Of a stretch of 64,000 nucleotides of DNA, positions 1-8,466 are shown piece after piece. The notes under the pieces were generated by a model that was not told the origin of the DNA, did not search any database, and saw nothing but the letters and a program-made list of their open reading frames with translations. Every line of letters starts with the position of its first letter. Position 1 is the stretch's first letter. The position numbers were made by a program, and so were the translations under genes. Source of the stretch: an uncultured Clostridia bacterium (GTDB taxonomy: Bacteria; Bacillota; Clostridia; Oscillospirales; Ruminococcaceae); the NCBI GenBank assembly GCA_947632025.1, contig CANRNN010000007.1:62001-126000 (forward strand), given 5' to 3'.

Positions 1-614
1 ATCGCGGGTATACCCAGAACAAACGCAAACGTCACAGCCGTGTTTTTGTCAAGTCCGCAGAACAGTCCCGCTGCTGTCGTAGAACCGGAGCGCGATACTC
101 CCGGAAAAAGCGCCACGCACTGGAACAGTCCGACCGTCACAGCGTCGGAAACCTTCATCTTTCCGCCTGTTTTCGTTCCGGAGCACCTGTCCGACAAAAA
201 CAACAAAAGCGCCGTGAACAGGAACGCTATCCCCTCAAAAACTATATCTCCGTCGCCCTGACGTGCAGTGAAAAAATCCTTGACAAGGTACACCGGTATC
301 AGTATCAGCGTCGCAATTATTACCATTATCATCATACGGCGGGTAGGATTCATTTCCCGCCACGAGAATTTTCCCGTGAAAATATCTCCTACAGTCAGGA
401 AAAATTCCTTTATCATACCCCATATAGTACTCCAAAAAGCGGCAAAAACAGCCACCAGAGTTCCCAGATGAAGCACTATCGACAATACGAGAGCAGTTTC
501 CCCCGAATATCCCGTTATGTGCTGTATCACCGACAAATGCCCTGAGCTTGACACGGGAAGAAATTCCGTCAAACCCTGCACTATTGCCTGAATAATTACG
601 CTTACTATGTCCAT
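1..614 (-). CDS. uppP: Undecaprenyl-diphosphatase UppP (BacA), 3'-truncated by window edge
   Basis: This integral membrane enzyme removes a phosphate from undecaprenyl diphosphate and so recycles the lipid carrier for peptidoglycan synthesis; it also gives bacitracin tolerance. Reading from 614, the protein begins MDIVSVIIQ and carries both family signatures: QGLTEFLPVSSSGH near residues 13-26 and PGVSRSGST near the left edge. Several hydrophobic helices lie between them. The start has a GAGGGGAC ribosome site just upstream. About 204 residues are present of a usual 260-280, so the C-terminus lies outside the window. It may follow the ClpP-like gene and the 49-aa gene in one transcript. Confidence 0.93.
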   Translation of the reverse strand, partial: MDIVSVIIQAIVQGLTEFLPVSSSGHLSVIQHITGYSGETALVLSIVLHLGTLVAVFAAFWSTIWGMIKEFFLTVGDIFTGKFSWREMNPTRRMMIMVIIATLILIPVYLVKDFFTARQGDGDIVFEGIAFLFTALLLFLSDRCSGTKTGGKMKVSDAVTVGLFQCVALFPGVSRSGSTTAAGLFCGLDKNTAVTFAFVLGIPA

Positions 615-640
615 ATTGTCCCCTCTATGTATGGCGGACA

Positions 641-790
641 TCAGCCGCCGTTCGTTCTTAAAAATTTGTTCGGATCGCCCGAAATCACCTTGCGTATACG
701 CTCTTCCTCGTCAGTCACGCAGTTAAAGCGCTTGTCGTGCTTGTTCGGGTCGAGGATTTCGTCGTCAAGCTCACCATTAAATATTCCCAT
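641..790 (-). CDS. Hypothetical 49-aa charged protein coupled to the ClpP-like gene
   Basis: This short frame encodes 49 residues starting [15 protein letters not shown]. It is hydrophilic and rich in Asp, Glu, Lys and Asn, with no signal peptide or membrane segment. Its ATG overlaps the stop codon of the upstream protease gene (TAATG), and a GGAGGGAAA ribosome site lies inside the end of that gene, which suggests translational coupling. I do not recognise a family. In Bacillus the gene after tepA is ylzJ, but this sequence does not look like YlzJ to me. The overlap and ribosome site make it likely to be real. Confidence 0.6.
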   Translation of the reverse strand: MGIFNGELDDEILDPNKHDKRFNCVTDEEERIRKVISGDPNKFLRTNGG

Positions 791-1623
791 TACATTTCCC
801 TCCGTTTCTCGCGGTTTTCGGAGGACTTTTTCGGTCGTCCGCGCTTTGCTTTTACGGGAACGGCTTTTACTGTGGTATCTTCCGAAGCCTTGCGGGAAGG
901 CTTTGCCTTTTTGTTCTCGTCGGATCTTTGCTTTTCAATAAGTTTGTAAAGCCTGTTCACCGCAGCGGATAGCGACCCCAGACGGTCGATAAGTCCCTCC
1001 TTTACGGCGGTTTTTCCGTCAAGCACCGTTCCGATGTCGAGTACAAGCTCGTCGCGCTCCATCATCAGTTCCTTGAAACGTTCTGGCTTCATCTTGCTGT
1101 TTGAAGTAACGAATGTCGTTATCCTGTCCTGCATTTTCTCGAAATAATTCATCGTCTGCGGAACGCCTAGCATCATACCGTTCATTCGCACGGGGTGAAT
1201 AGTCATGGTCGCGGACGGGACTATAAAGCTCTCCCTTGCGGAAACAGCAAGCGGGACTCCGATAGAATGACCGCCGCCGAGGACTATAGATACCGTAGGC
1301 TTTGACATTCCCGCAATAAGCTCGGCGATCGCAAGTCCCGCCTCGACATCGCCGCCGACCGTATTCAACACAATAAGGAGTCCCTCTACCGATGTATCCT
1401 CCTCTATTGCCACAAGCGCGGGTATGATATGCTCGTACTTTGTGGTCTTGTTCTGCGGCGGAAGGATATAATGACCCTCTATCTGTCCGATTATAGTTAA
1501 ACATCTGATATTGTGGAGTGAATTGTTGGACGCGATTATTCCGGTATCAATCAGCTGCTGATTCTGTTCCTCCGAAAAAGGAGCGCCGTTTTGTTCATTA
1601 TTTTCGTTTTCGTTATTGCTCAT
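790..1623 (-). CDS. tepA: ClpP-family serine protease, TepA-like (translocation-enhancing protein)
   Basis: The protein has 277 residues and belongs to the ClpP/crotonase superfamily. GGGHSIG supplies the nucleophile Ser120, and the TIHPVR motif supplies His143, followed by [13 protein letters not shown], a stretch typical of TepA. In Bacillus, TepA is a cytoplasmic protein linked to preprotein export and spore outgrowth. The N-terminal 30 residues are Asn/Glu/Gln-rich and look disordered. The C-terminal 45 residues are very basic (KRGRPKKSS, an AT-hook-like GRP core), which is an unusual extension and could bind nucleic acid or an acidic partner. An AGGAG ribosome site precedes the ATG. Family assignment is firm; the substrate is unknown. 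Confidence 0.85.
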   Translation of the reverse strand: MSNNENENNEQNGAPFSEEQNQQLIDTGIIASNNSLHNIRCLTIIGQIEGHYILPPQNKTTKYEHIIPALVAIEEDTSVEGLLIVLNTVGGDVEAGLAIAELIAGMSKPTVSIVLGGGHSIGVPLAVSARESFIVPSATMTIHPVRMNGMMLGVPQTMNYFEKMQDRITTFVTSNSKMKPERFKELMMERDELVLDIGTVLDGKTAVKEGLIDRLGSLSAAVNRLYKLIEKQRSDENKKAKPSRKASEDTTVKAVPVKAKRGRPKKSSENREKRREM

Positions 1624-1809
1624 TACTTACTCCTTGAACTTGTACGATTCTTGTAAATAGTATATCTCAAGGAGCGGAAAATATTCCGAAATGACAGAAC
1701 GTTTGCTTTTAAGACCCATCTATATTAATCCGTATTCACACCAATACATTATATATTATACCACAACCGAAATCAAATTTCAATAATTTTCAAAAAAATG
1801 TCCAAACTA

Positions 1810-1838
1810 TCATACTCCCGAAAATACAAGCATACACT
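1810..1838 (+). promoter_or_regulatory. Sigma-E-type (mother-cell) promoter for sipL-spoIVA
   Basis: TCATACT at 1810-1816 and CATACACT at 1831-1838 are separated by 14 bases. The -10 element fits the sigma-E consensus CATACANT exactly and the -35 is close to the known form. The known sigma-E control of spoIVA in Bacillus and Clostridioides supports the call. No sigma-A pair fits as well in this 254-base gap. Confidence 0.65.
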
Positions 1839-1877
1839 ACTACTGAAAAACATTCACAAGCCATAAGGAGGATCATT

Positions 1878-3419
1878 ATGGAAGAAGTAAACAAAAACGC
1901 CGTACATATCGACGAGACTGTGTTTGACGGTCAGATCGAACAAGGCGTGGAACTGAGCTATGTTCTGCCAGACTACTGTCCGGATATTTTCAGGATACTG
2001 TCCTGCACGCTCACTCCGAAAACAGCGTCCTATAACGTATCGGGCGACGGCAAACTCACACTTGACGGCGTGGTGTACATAAAAATACTTTATCTCGCCG
2101 AAAAAGGAAACGAGGTCTACTGCGTTGACCAGAGATTTACCTACACCAAAAACGCGGACCTCTCGCGCAAGGGAACACTTAACAGAGCGCCGCTTGTGAC
2201 GCTCTCGATGAGATCGGACTATTGCAGCTGCAGAGCCGCGAGTCCGAGGCGCGTCGATGTGCGCGGGGCTGTTTCCTGCCGCGTAAAAGCGGTAGCCTGC
2301 ACGGAGTATTCTCTTCCTGAGATGCCCGATGACCTGCAGGTTCGGCAAAGGCAGGTTTCGTGCTGTGGAAAGACGCTCTTCGCCGAGAAGCAGACGTCCG
2401 TTCGTGAAGAAATAGAAACGGGTGCGGCGGGGATAGCGTTCATTCTTCAGTACGGGACTGTGCCGAAAATAACCGACCTTCGTGTTATAGCCGATAAAGC
2501 CGTTCTTAAGGGTACGATAACGGTAAACGCACTTTACGGCATTTCAAATCCCGAAAACAACGGCGTCGTTCAGACCGAGAAAATGTCGGCGGATATTCCG
2601 ATAAGTGCCATCATTGACATAGACGGAATTACCGACACGCACAAAACATTTCCGGAAATTTATGTTCTCAACAGCGAGCTTACTCCAAAACCGGACAGCG
2701 GCGTGATATCCTGCGAAATGCTCGTTATGTGCAGAGTGCGGGCGCAGACCGAGGAAAACGCCGATATTCCGACCGACGCTTATTCCACCGAATATGAAAC
2801 GGCACTTACCACATCGGCTCTGAAAATAGCGACCGAGCCGAGAACCATATCAAAAAATATTTCCGTTCACACAAATTTAAGTTCCGACAAGGGCGAGATA
2901 CGCAGCGTATGGGACGTTTCGAGCGAGCTTCGCAACGCTGTCTGCCGTCCGAACGAAAACGGCGAAATAACGCTTTCGGGACAGCTTTACTGCTCTGCAT
3001 TCGGAAACAACAATGACGGTGTTCCTTTCCTTATTGAAAAACAGGAATCCGTCGAGCAGACCATTCCAGCACCTAATGTTACAGCCGATACATCTGTGGA
3101 CTTCACCGCCGACGTTGTCGACACAGGATTCTCGATACGTCCCGACGGCACTCTGGAGCTTAATTCCACCATAGACCTTCATGCAAGCCTGCATAACATA
3201 AACACCGTCGAGGCTATAAATTCTGTCGCTGTCGACAAGGATAAGCCAAAGGACAAATCGGACGAATTCGCTCTCAGGATATGCTACACCAACGATTCCT
3301 CTGATTGCTGGAGCATCGCAAAAAAATGCGGCACGACCGTCAAGGCTGTTATGGAAGAAAACGAGATAGAGGACAGCGAAGCGCCGCTTTCGGGTATGAT
3401 AATTATTCCAACCGTCTAA
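1878..3419 (+). CDS. sipL: SipL-like spore coat/cortex morphogenesis protein (DUF3794 repeats + LysM)
   Basis: The protein has 513 residues. The body consists of DUF3794-type beta-rich modules (for example near residues 10-120, 165-265 and 330-430), and the last 45 or so residues (YTNDSSDCWSIAKKCGTT onward) form a LysM domain. This is the layout of SipL, which in Clostridioides difficile binds the SpoIVA ATPase through its LysM domain and tethers coat to the forespore outer membrane. The ATG has an AAGGAGG site. spoIVA follows immediately, so the two interacting proteins are made from one message, probably in the mother cell from the sigma-E-like promoter at 1810. Confidence 0.88.
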   Translation: MEEVNKNAVHIDETVFDGQIEQGVELSYVLPDYCPDIFRILSCTLTPKTASYNVSGDGKLTLDGVVYIKILYLAEKGNEVYCVDQRFTYTKNADLSRKGTLNRAPLVTLSMRSDYCSCRAASPRRVDVRGAVSCRVKAVACTEYSLPEMPDDLQVRQRQVSCCGKTLFAEKQTSVREEIETGAAGIAFILQYGTVPKITDLRVIADKAVLKGTITVNALYGISNPENNGVVQTEKMSADIPISAIIDIDGITDTHKTFPEIYVLNSELTPKPDSGVISCEMLVMCRVRAQTEENADIPTDAYSTEYETALTTSALKIATEPRTISKNISVHTNLSSDKGEIRSVWDVSSELRNAVCRPNENGEITLSGQLYCSAFGNNNDGVPFLIEKQESVEQTIPAPNVTADTSVDFTADVVDTGFSIRPDGTLELNSTIDLHASLHNINTVEAINSVAVDKDKPKDKSDEFALRICYTNDSSDCWSIAKKCGTTVKAVMEENEIEDSEAPLSGMIIIPTV

Positions 3420-3437
3420 AGGAGTGTGACAAATACA

Positions 3438-4913
3438 ATGAACAGTTCAATTTATTCCGATATCGCAAAACGCACGGGAGGAAATATATACCTTGGCGTC
3501 GTAGGTCCTGTGCGTTCGGGGAAGTCCACGTTCATAAGCCGATTTATGAACAGTTTGGTAATACCGAACATTCCCGACGAATTCAGGCGTGAACGCGCAA
3601 ATGACGAGCTTCCGCAATCCTCGGCGGGAAAGACGATAATGACAACCGAACCGAAATTCGTTCCCGAAGAGGCGGTCGGGATAGAGCTTCCCGACGGCGT
3701 AAAAATGAATGTGCGGCTTATAGACTGCGTGGGATATATAGTTCCGAGCGCAATAGGCTACATTGAGAATGAAGCTCCGAGAATGGTGATGACGCCGTGG
3801 TTCGACGAGGAGATCCCGTTCAATATGGCTGCCGAGGTAGGTACTCAGAAAGTCATAAACGACCACTCCACCATCGGTATCGTTGTGACGACAGACGGGA
3901 GCATTACGGATATTCCGAGAGCGGAATACGAAGCCGCCGAGGAGCGTATAATCTCCGAGCTGGACGAAATAAACAAGCCGTTTGTCGTACTTCTTAACTG
4001 TGCGGATCCGGATTCTCCGGAAAGCAAAAAAATGGCTGAAACGCTTTCCGAAAAATATCACAACGACGTTATTCCCGTCAACTGCGTTGACCTTGGCGAG
4101 GAGAAGATATTGGAGATCCTCGGCGCTGTCCTGCTGAAATTCCCTGTAACGGAAGTAAAGATCCGTATGCCGAAATGGATAACAGCACTCGATAAGGAAC
4201 ATTGGCTAAAAAAGGAAGTTTTCGGGTGCATTAAAACGCAGGCAGCGAGCATTTCGGGTATAAACGATATAAAGACCGCTGCCGACGCTATTTCTGAATG
4301 TGAATATGTAAAACGCGCAATAGCAGAAGATCTCGACCTCGGAACAGGTTCGGGAGTTATAGACATAACGCTTCAGGGAGAATTATTTTACAAAATTCTG
4401 GGTGAAGCGACGGGTCTTGAGCTTAACAGTGAAAACGACCTTATGCCTTGTATGATAGAGCTTGCGCAAATCAAGAAACGGTACGAGAGGGTGAAAAATG
4501 CTCTTGAAGAGGTAGAAGCGACCGGCTATGGGATAGTGCTGCCGCAAATGGACGAACTTACCCTTGAAGAACCTGAGATAATAAAGCAGGGCGGGAAATA
4601 CGGCGTGCGCCTTAAAGCGTCCGCGCCGTCCATTCATATGATGTCCGCGAATATAACAACGGAGATAAATCCCATTGTAGGAAGCGAAAAACAATCCGAA
4701 GAGCTTATAAACTATCTGCTCAACGATTTTGAAGAAAATCCCACCAAGATATGGGAGAGCAATATTTTCGGAAAATCTCTGTCCGACCTCGTGAACGAAG
4801 GACTTCACAACAAGCTCAACCGTATGCCGCTCGACGCGAGAATGAAGCTTCAGGAAACCATTCAGCGCATAATAAACGATGGCTGCGGCGGACTTATCTG
4901 CATTATTCTCTGA
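3438..4913 (+). CDS. spoIVA: Stage IV sporulation protein A (coat morphogenetic ATPase)
   Basis: SpoIVA polymerises on the forespore surface using ATP and forms the platform for the spore coat. The protein has 491 residues, the usual length. It starts MNSSIYSDIAKRTGG and has a Walker A loop GPVRSGKST near residue 24, followed by a TRAFAC-type ATPase domain and an all-alpha/beta C-terminal polymerisation region ending in the conserved CGGLICIIL. A GTG at 3426 is in frame but sits one base after the GGAG site, and the ATG at 3438 matches family N-termini, so 3438 was chosen. It lies 18 bases after sipL, its known partner. Confidence 0.95.
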   Translation: MNSSIYSDIAKRTGGNIYLGVVGPVRSGKSTFISRFMNSLVIPNIPDEFRRERANDELPQSSAGKTIMTTEPKFVPEEAVGIELPDGVKMNVRLIDCVGYIVPSAIGYIENEAPRMVMTPWFDEEIPFNMAAEVGTQKVINDHSTIGIVVTTDGSITDIPRAEYEAAEERIISELDEINKPFVVLLNCADPDSPESKKMAETLSEKYHNDVIPVNCVDLGEEKILEILGAVLLKFPVTEVKIRMPKWITALDKEHWLKKEVFGCIKTQAASISGINDIKTAADAISECEYVKRAIAEDLDLGTGSGVIDITLQGELFYKILGEATGLELNSENDLMPCMIELAQIKKRYERVKNALEEVEATGYGIVLPQMDELTLEEPEIIKQGGKYGVRLKASAPSIHMMSANITTEINPIVGSEKQSEELINYLLNDFEENPTKIWESNIFGKSLSDLVNEGLHNKLNRMPLDARMKLQETIQRIINDGCGGLICIIL

Positions 4914-4956
4914 CTTTCGGTGATCCTCCTTATTTCGGCGGGAAACCGCCGCATAC

Positions 4957-4990
4957 AAAAGGCTCGGATATTTTCGGGCCTTTTATTTTT
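4957..4990 (+). terminator. Intrinsic terminator after spoIVA
   Basis: An AAAAGGCTCG arm pairs with CGGGCCTTTT over 10 bp with one G-U pair, followed by TTTTATTTTT. Confidence 0.85.
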
Positions 4991-5115
4991 GAATAATTTA
5001 AAATATTTTAATGTTGTTTTTGAAAAGTTTAGTTATTAAGCAAACAATTACCTTTAATAATTTTTCGGCTCGTGAAAATAATATTAGCGCAAGGGCGAAT
5101 AAAATATTTAACTTT

Positions 5116-5146
5116 TGAACATTGCCGAGATACCCTTGCCATTATT
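5116..5146 (+). promoter_or_regulatory. Possible sigma-G promoter for the SASP gene
   Basis: TGAACA (5116-5121) and CATTATT (5140-5146) are 18 bases apart and resemble the sigma-G consensus TGAATA / CATNNTA imperfectly. The leader would be very short, ending in the AAGGAG site. SASP genes are sigma-G controlled in known spore formers, so context favours a forespore promoter somewhere in this gap. The exact elements are uncertain. The rest of the 4914-5168 gap is A+T-rich with nothing else recognised. Confidence 0.3.
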
Positions 5147-5168
5147 ATTGAATTTAAGGAGAACAATT

Positions 5169-5345
5169 ATGTCTAACAAACAGTCTAAGGCTAATCTTAA
5201 CAGCATTAAGCAGCAGGCAGCCAATGAAGTAGGCGTGACCCTCAACAACGGTTACAACGGTGATCTTACCTCCAGACAGGCAGGTTCTATCGGCGGTATG
5301 ATGGTCAAGAAAATGATCGAATCCTACGAGCAGAACGCTAAGTAA
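5169..5345 (+). CDS. Small acid-soluble spore protein, alpha/beta type
   Basis: This 58-residue protein belongs to the SASP family that coats spore DNA and protects it from UV and heat. It contains the N-terminal block KQQAANEVG, which holds the Glu-Val germination protease (GPR) cleavage context, and the C-terminal block GSIGGMMVKKMIESYE that resembles the family GGEMVKRMI motif. An AAGGAG site is well placed before the ATG at 5169; an upstream in-frame start at 5115 would add non-family residues. It is monocistronic, flanked by terminators at 4957 and 5385. Confidence 0.95.
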   Translation: MSNKQSKANLNSIKQQAANEVGVTLNNGYNGDLTSRQAGSIGGMMVKKMIESYEQNAK

Positions 5346-5384
5346 GCTTTCTTAAAGTTACTCGATATCAAATTGAATAACCCG

Positions 5385-5420
5385 TCCCCCGAATGAGCTT
5401 TCGTTCGGGGGATTTGGTTT
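5385..5420 (+). terminator. Intrinsic terminator after the SASP gene
   Basis: TCCCCCGAA pairs with TTCGGGGGA around a short loop, and a T-rich tail (TTTGGTTTTT) follows. Confidence 0.85.
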
Positions 5421-5425
5421 TTCAC

Positions 5426-5454
5426 TTGACAAAACAAACCAAATATTGTATAAT
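5426..5454 (+). promoter_or_regulatory. Consensus sigma-A promoter for the DUF3793 gene
   Basis: TTGACA (5426-5431) and TATAAT (5449-5454) are both perfect consensus hexamers with a 17-base spacer. Such a strong promoter is usually held by a repressor, and a palindrome starts four bases after the -10 element. Confidence 0.92.
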
Positions 5455-5457
5455 AAA

Positions 5458-5520
5458 GTTAGTCTAATCTAACCGGAATAATTGCATATTTTATGAGAAT
5501 AATAAATTAGTCAAAACTAA
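5458..5520. promoter_or_regulatory. Two palindromic operator-like sites (DtxR/MntR/IdeR type)
   Basis: GTTAGTCTAATCTAAC (5458-5473) covers the expected transcription start, and TTAGTCAAAACTAA (5507-5520) lies just before the ribosome site. Both have TTAG...CTAA inverted arms like the DtxR/IdeR/MntR family operator core. The reading is that a metal-bound repressor shuts the strong promoter. The regulator itself is not in the window. Confidence 0.5.
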
Positions 5521-5535
5521 CAAAAGGAGGAAATT

Positions 5536-6078
5536 ATGTCGGAAATATCCATCATCAAAAACTGTTCCCCGACGCTTGCGGGGCTGAAAACAGGAAATCT
5601 TTTCCGTGCGGAATTCACGGGAAGCGACGACGTGACACGCTCCGTCCGTGAATACAACAGAATGTTCCTTAAAAAAGGTATACGGGTCATTCCGCTGAAA
5701 AGCGACAGCAAAGGAACACTTGTTTATATATACCGAATTTCAAGGCTTTCAAAAGATCTTAACGAACCTGAAGCGAGAAAGATCCTCTCGGAAAAGGGAT
5801 ATCCCGAAAGTGCGGAAAAATGCGTCGCGGCACTTTCCGAAAGGATGAAAAGCAAAGGCGAGTTTCCTCACGAAATAGGATTATTTCTGGGCTATCCCGC
5901 CGAGGACGTTAGGGGATTTATGGAAAAACGTGAAGCAAAGCTGGTCGGCTGCCGCAAAGTTTACGGAGATGCCGAAGCCGCTCAAAAGGAGTTTTCCCGT
6001 TTCAGAAAATGCACCGAAATTTACAGTCGGCTATACTCAAACGGGCGCTCCATTGAACGGCTTACGGTATCGGGTTAA
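5536..6078 (+). CDS. DUF3793 family protein
   Basis: The 180-residue soluble protein carries the DUF3793 hallmarks HEIGLFLGYPAEDVRGFM near residue 116 and a C-terminal CRKVYGDAEAAQKEF...FRKC block. The function is unknown; members are commonly found near ferrous iron transport and flavodoxin genes (established association, from memory). Here it stands alone behind a consensus promoter with two metal-repressor-like palindromes, which fits an iron- or manganese-responsive role. The ATG has an AAAGGAGG site. Its stop codon overlaps the convergent metH stop by four bases, leaving no room for a dedicated terminator. Confidence 0.85.
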   Translation: MSEISIIKNCSPTLAGLKTGNLFRAEFTGSDDVTRSVREYNRMFLKKGIRVIPLKSDSKGTLVYIYRISRLSKDLNEPEARKILSEKGYPESAEKCVAALSERMKSKGEFPHEIGLFLGYPAEDVRGFMEKREAKLVGCRKVYGDAEAAQKEFSRFRKCTEIYSRLYSNGRSIERLTVSG

Positions 6079-8465
6079 TCAATTTTTCCGCAGACGGTTT
6101 TTGCAATATCGACGGTTTCCTTTGCGTCCTTTGCGTAGAAATCGGCTCCGATCTTTTCCGCATAGGATCTTGTAAGGACAGCGCCGCCGACCACGATCTT
6201 ACAGTTCACATTTTCTGAATGAAGCAGCTTTATCGTTTCTTCCATACTTTTAAGCGTTGTAGTCATAAGGGCGGAAAGTCCGACCAAAGGAGCTTCATAT
6301 TTTTTCGCAGCGTCGACAACGAGCCTGTAGTCCACGTCCTTGCCGAGGTCTATCACCTCGAATCCGTAGTTTTCGAGGAGCGTTTTCACGATATTTTTCC
6401 CAATATCGTGAACATCGCCCTTGACTGTTGCGAGGACGACCCTTCCCCTGCTCTCACTTGAACCGCCGCGGGCAGCGATGGCTTTCTTTACTACGTCAAA
6501 AGCCGCCTGCGCTGCTCCTGCCGACTGGATAAGCTGCGGAAGGAAAATCTCACCTTTCTCGAAACGCTCTCCTGCTTTATCGAGTGCGGGAATGAGCTTT
6601 TCGTTTATAAGCGTCATAGGCTCAACGCCGTCCGAAAGGAGCTTTTCGGCAGCCTCCGCGCACTGTGCCTTCAAGCCGTCCGCGACCCCTGCCGAGATGG
6701 AATCGCCGGCGTTTTCTTCCGTTATTTTTGCAGAGCTTACTGTTTGAGTTACAATTGTTTCCGAACCGTATTTTTCGATAAAATCCCTGCCGTTTTTATC
6801 AAATCCCGAAAGCAGTCTGAAAGCACATACAGCTCCCGTCATAGCAGCGGAATTCGGGTTCATTATCGGCATATCCAGACCTGCCGTCATTGCCATTGTA
6901 AGGAACGCCGAATTAACCAGCTCGCGGTTCGGAAGTCCGAACGAAACATTAGAAACTCCGAGAACCGTCTTAAGCCCAAGCCTGTTCTTTACCATAGACA
7001 AGGCGCGGACGGTTTCGGGAACGTTCTCCTGCTCGGCTGACGCTGTGAGCGTAAGGCAGTCGATATAAATATCACGTTTCGGTATACCGTATTCAAGTGC
7101 GCGGTTGAGAATTTTTTCCGCTATCTGAAAACGCTTTTCGGCGGTTTTCGGGATCCCGTCCTTATCGAGAGTAAGCCCTATGACTGCCGCTCCGTATTTT
7201 TTGACAAGCGGCAAAACGGCATCAAGCTTTTCGTCCTCGCCGTTTACGGAATTGACTATCGGTTTTCCGCAAACAGTGCGCAAAGCCGCTTCGAGGACAT
7301 CGGGTTCTGTTGTGTCGATCTGAAGCGGCGCGTCAGTTACCGACTGGATAGCGTCGATTGCCGAAAGCATCATTTCTTTTTCATCAATATCGGGTAGTCC
7401 GACATTTACGTCGAGGATCTCGGCGCCTCCGGAAGTCTGCTCTATCGCCTGCTTCATAATGTAGTCAAGGTCACGGCGCTTCAATGCTTCCTTAAAGAGC
7501 TTTTTGCCCGTGGGGTTTATCCTCTCGCCGATAATGCGGACGGTGTCAATCTCAACGACCTTTGACGCGGAACATACGGCTGCGGGAAGCTCGGCGGGCT
7601 TTCTTACACACTTTTTCCCCGAAAGACGCTTTTTTATTTCACGGATAAATTCGGGAGAAGTCCCGCAGCATCCTCCGAAAAGTTTTACTCCTTTGTCTGC
7701 CATCTGAACGATAAAATCGGCGTATTGCGCGGGAGTTATGCTGTACTCATTGGTTTTCGGGTCGGGAAGTCCTGCATTGGGGCGTATAAGGACAGGCTTG
7801 TCCGACCATTTCAGGAGTTCCTCGCAGATAGGCATCGCTTCGTCCGGACCTAGGGAGCAGTTCATACCTATCACGTCCGCGCCCATTGACGCGAGCGTCA
7901 GAGCCATTGAAGCCGCTCCGCACCCCGTGAATGTCCGGAGATTCCGCTCGAAAGTCATTGTGCAGATAACGGGAAGGTCTGTGTTCTCTTTCGCAGCCAA
8001 AAGCGCGGTCTTTATCTCCATAAGGTCGGTCATGGTTTCAAGAACGACGAAATCCGCGCCGCGTCCCGCTTCCATAATTTCACGGAACATATCGTAAGCC
8101 TCGTCCACGGGAAGATCTCCCGTCGGGCGCAGCATTCTGCCCAGAGAGCCAACGTCAAGACCGACAAGCGCTTCTGTACCCTGTGCAGCGTTTCTGGCGA
8201 TCTCTATTCCCTTTTTCACGATATCGGAAACGGAATATCTGCTGTCGCGGAGCTTATGACGGTTCGCGCCGAAAGTATTGGCATAAACAGCCATTGCGCC
8301 CGCGTCGATATACTCGCGGTGTATTTTCCCGATAAGCTCCGGATCGGTAAAGTTGAGTTCCTCCGGAACGGCGCCGAGCTTCAAGCCGTTAGCTTGAAGC
8401 ATTGTTCCCATAGCGCCGTCAAGCAGGATAAATTCGTCGTTTTCAAGCAATTCGGTAAATGTCAT
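6075..8465 (-). CDS. metH: Cobalamin-dependent methionine synthase, short form without reactivation domain
   Basis: The enzyme transfers a methyl group from methyltetrahydrofolate through cobalamin to homocysteine, making methionine. The 796 residues hold a homocysteine-binding domain (LDGAMGTML at the start, zinc ligands in MNCSLG and GGCCGT), a pterin-binding domain (RIIGERINPTG onward), a helical cap, and a B12 domain with DVHDIGKNI, where His is the lower cobalt ligand. The AdoMet reactivation domain of the 1,200-aa Escherichia coli enzyme is absent, as is common in clostridia, where a separate reactivation protein may serve. The ATG at 8465 was chosen because ACAGGAG precedes it; an upstream ATG lacks a site. 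It lies one base after the MATE gene and is probably cotranscribed. Confidence 0.93.
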   Translation of the reverse strand: MTFTELLENDEFILLDGAMGTMLQANGLKLGAVPEELNFTDPELIGKIHREYIDAGAMAVYANTFGANRHKLRDSRYSVSDIVKKGIEIARNAAQGTEALVGLDVGSLGRMLRPTGDLPVDEAYDMFREIMEAGRGADFVVLETMTDLMEIKTALLAAKENTDLPVICTMTFERNLRTFTGCGAASMALTLASMGADVIGMNCSLGPDEAMPICEELLKWSDKPVLIRPNAGLPDPKTNEYSITPAQYADFIVQMADKGVKLFGGCCGTSPEFIREIKKRLSGKKCVRKPAELPAAVCSASKVVEIDTVRIIGERINPTGKKLFKEALKRRDLDYIMKQAIEQTSGGAEILDVNVGLPDIDEKEMMLSAIDAIQSVTDAPLQIDTTEPDVLEAALRTVCGKPIVNSVNGEDEKLDAVLPLVKKYGAAVIGLTLDKDGIPKTAEKRFQIAEKILNRALEYGIPKRDIYIDCLTLTASAEQENVPETVRALSMVKNRLGLKTVLGVSNVSFGLPNRELVNSAFLTMAMTAGLDMPIMNPNSAAMTGAVCAFRLLSGFDKNGRDFIEKYGSETIVTQTVSSAKITEENAGDSISAGVADGLKAQCAEAAEKLLSDGVEPMTLINEKLIPALDKAGERFEKGEIFLPQLIQSAGAAQAAFDVVKKAIAARGGSSESRGRVVLATVKGDVHDIGKNIVKTLLENYGFEVIDLGKDVDYRLVVDAAKKYEAPLVGLSALMTTTLKSMEETIKLLHSENVNCKIVVGGAVLTRSYAEKIGADFYAKDAKETVDIAKTVCGKID

Positions 8466-8466
8466 T

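Noticed and set aside
3447-4202. Open frame of 251 codons on the minus strand
   Set aside because: It is antisense to spoIVA and has no signals or family resemblance.
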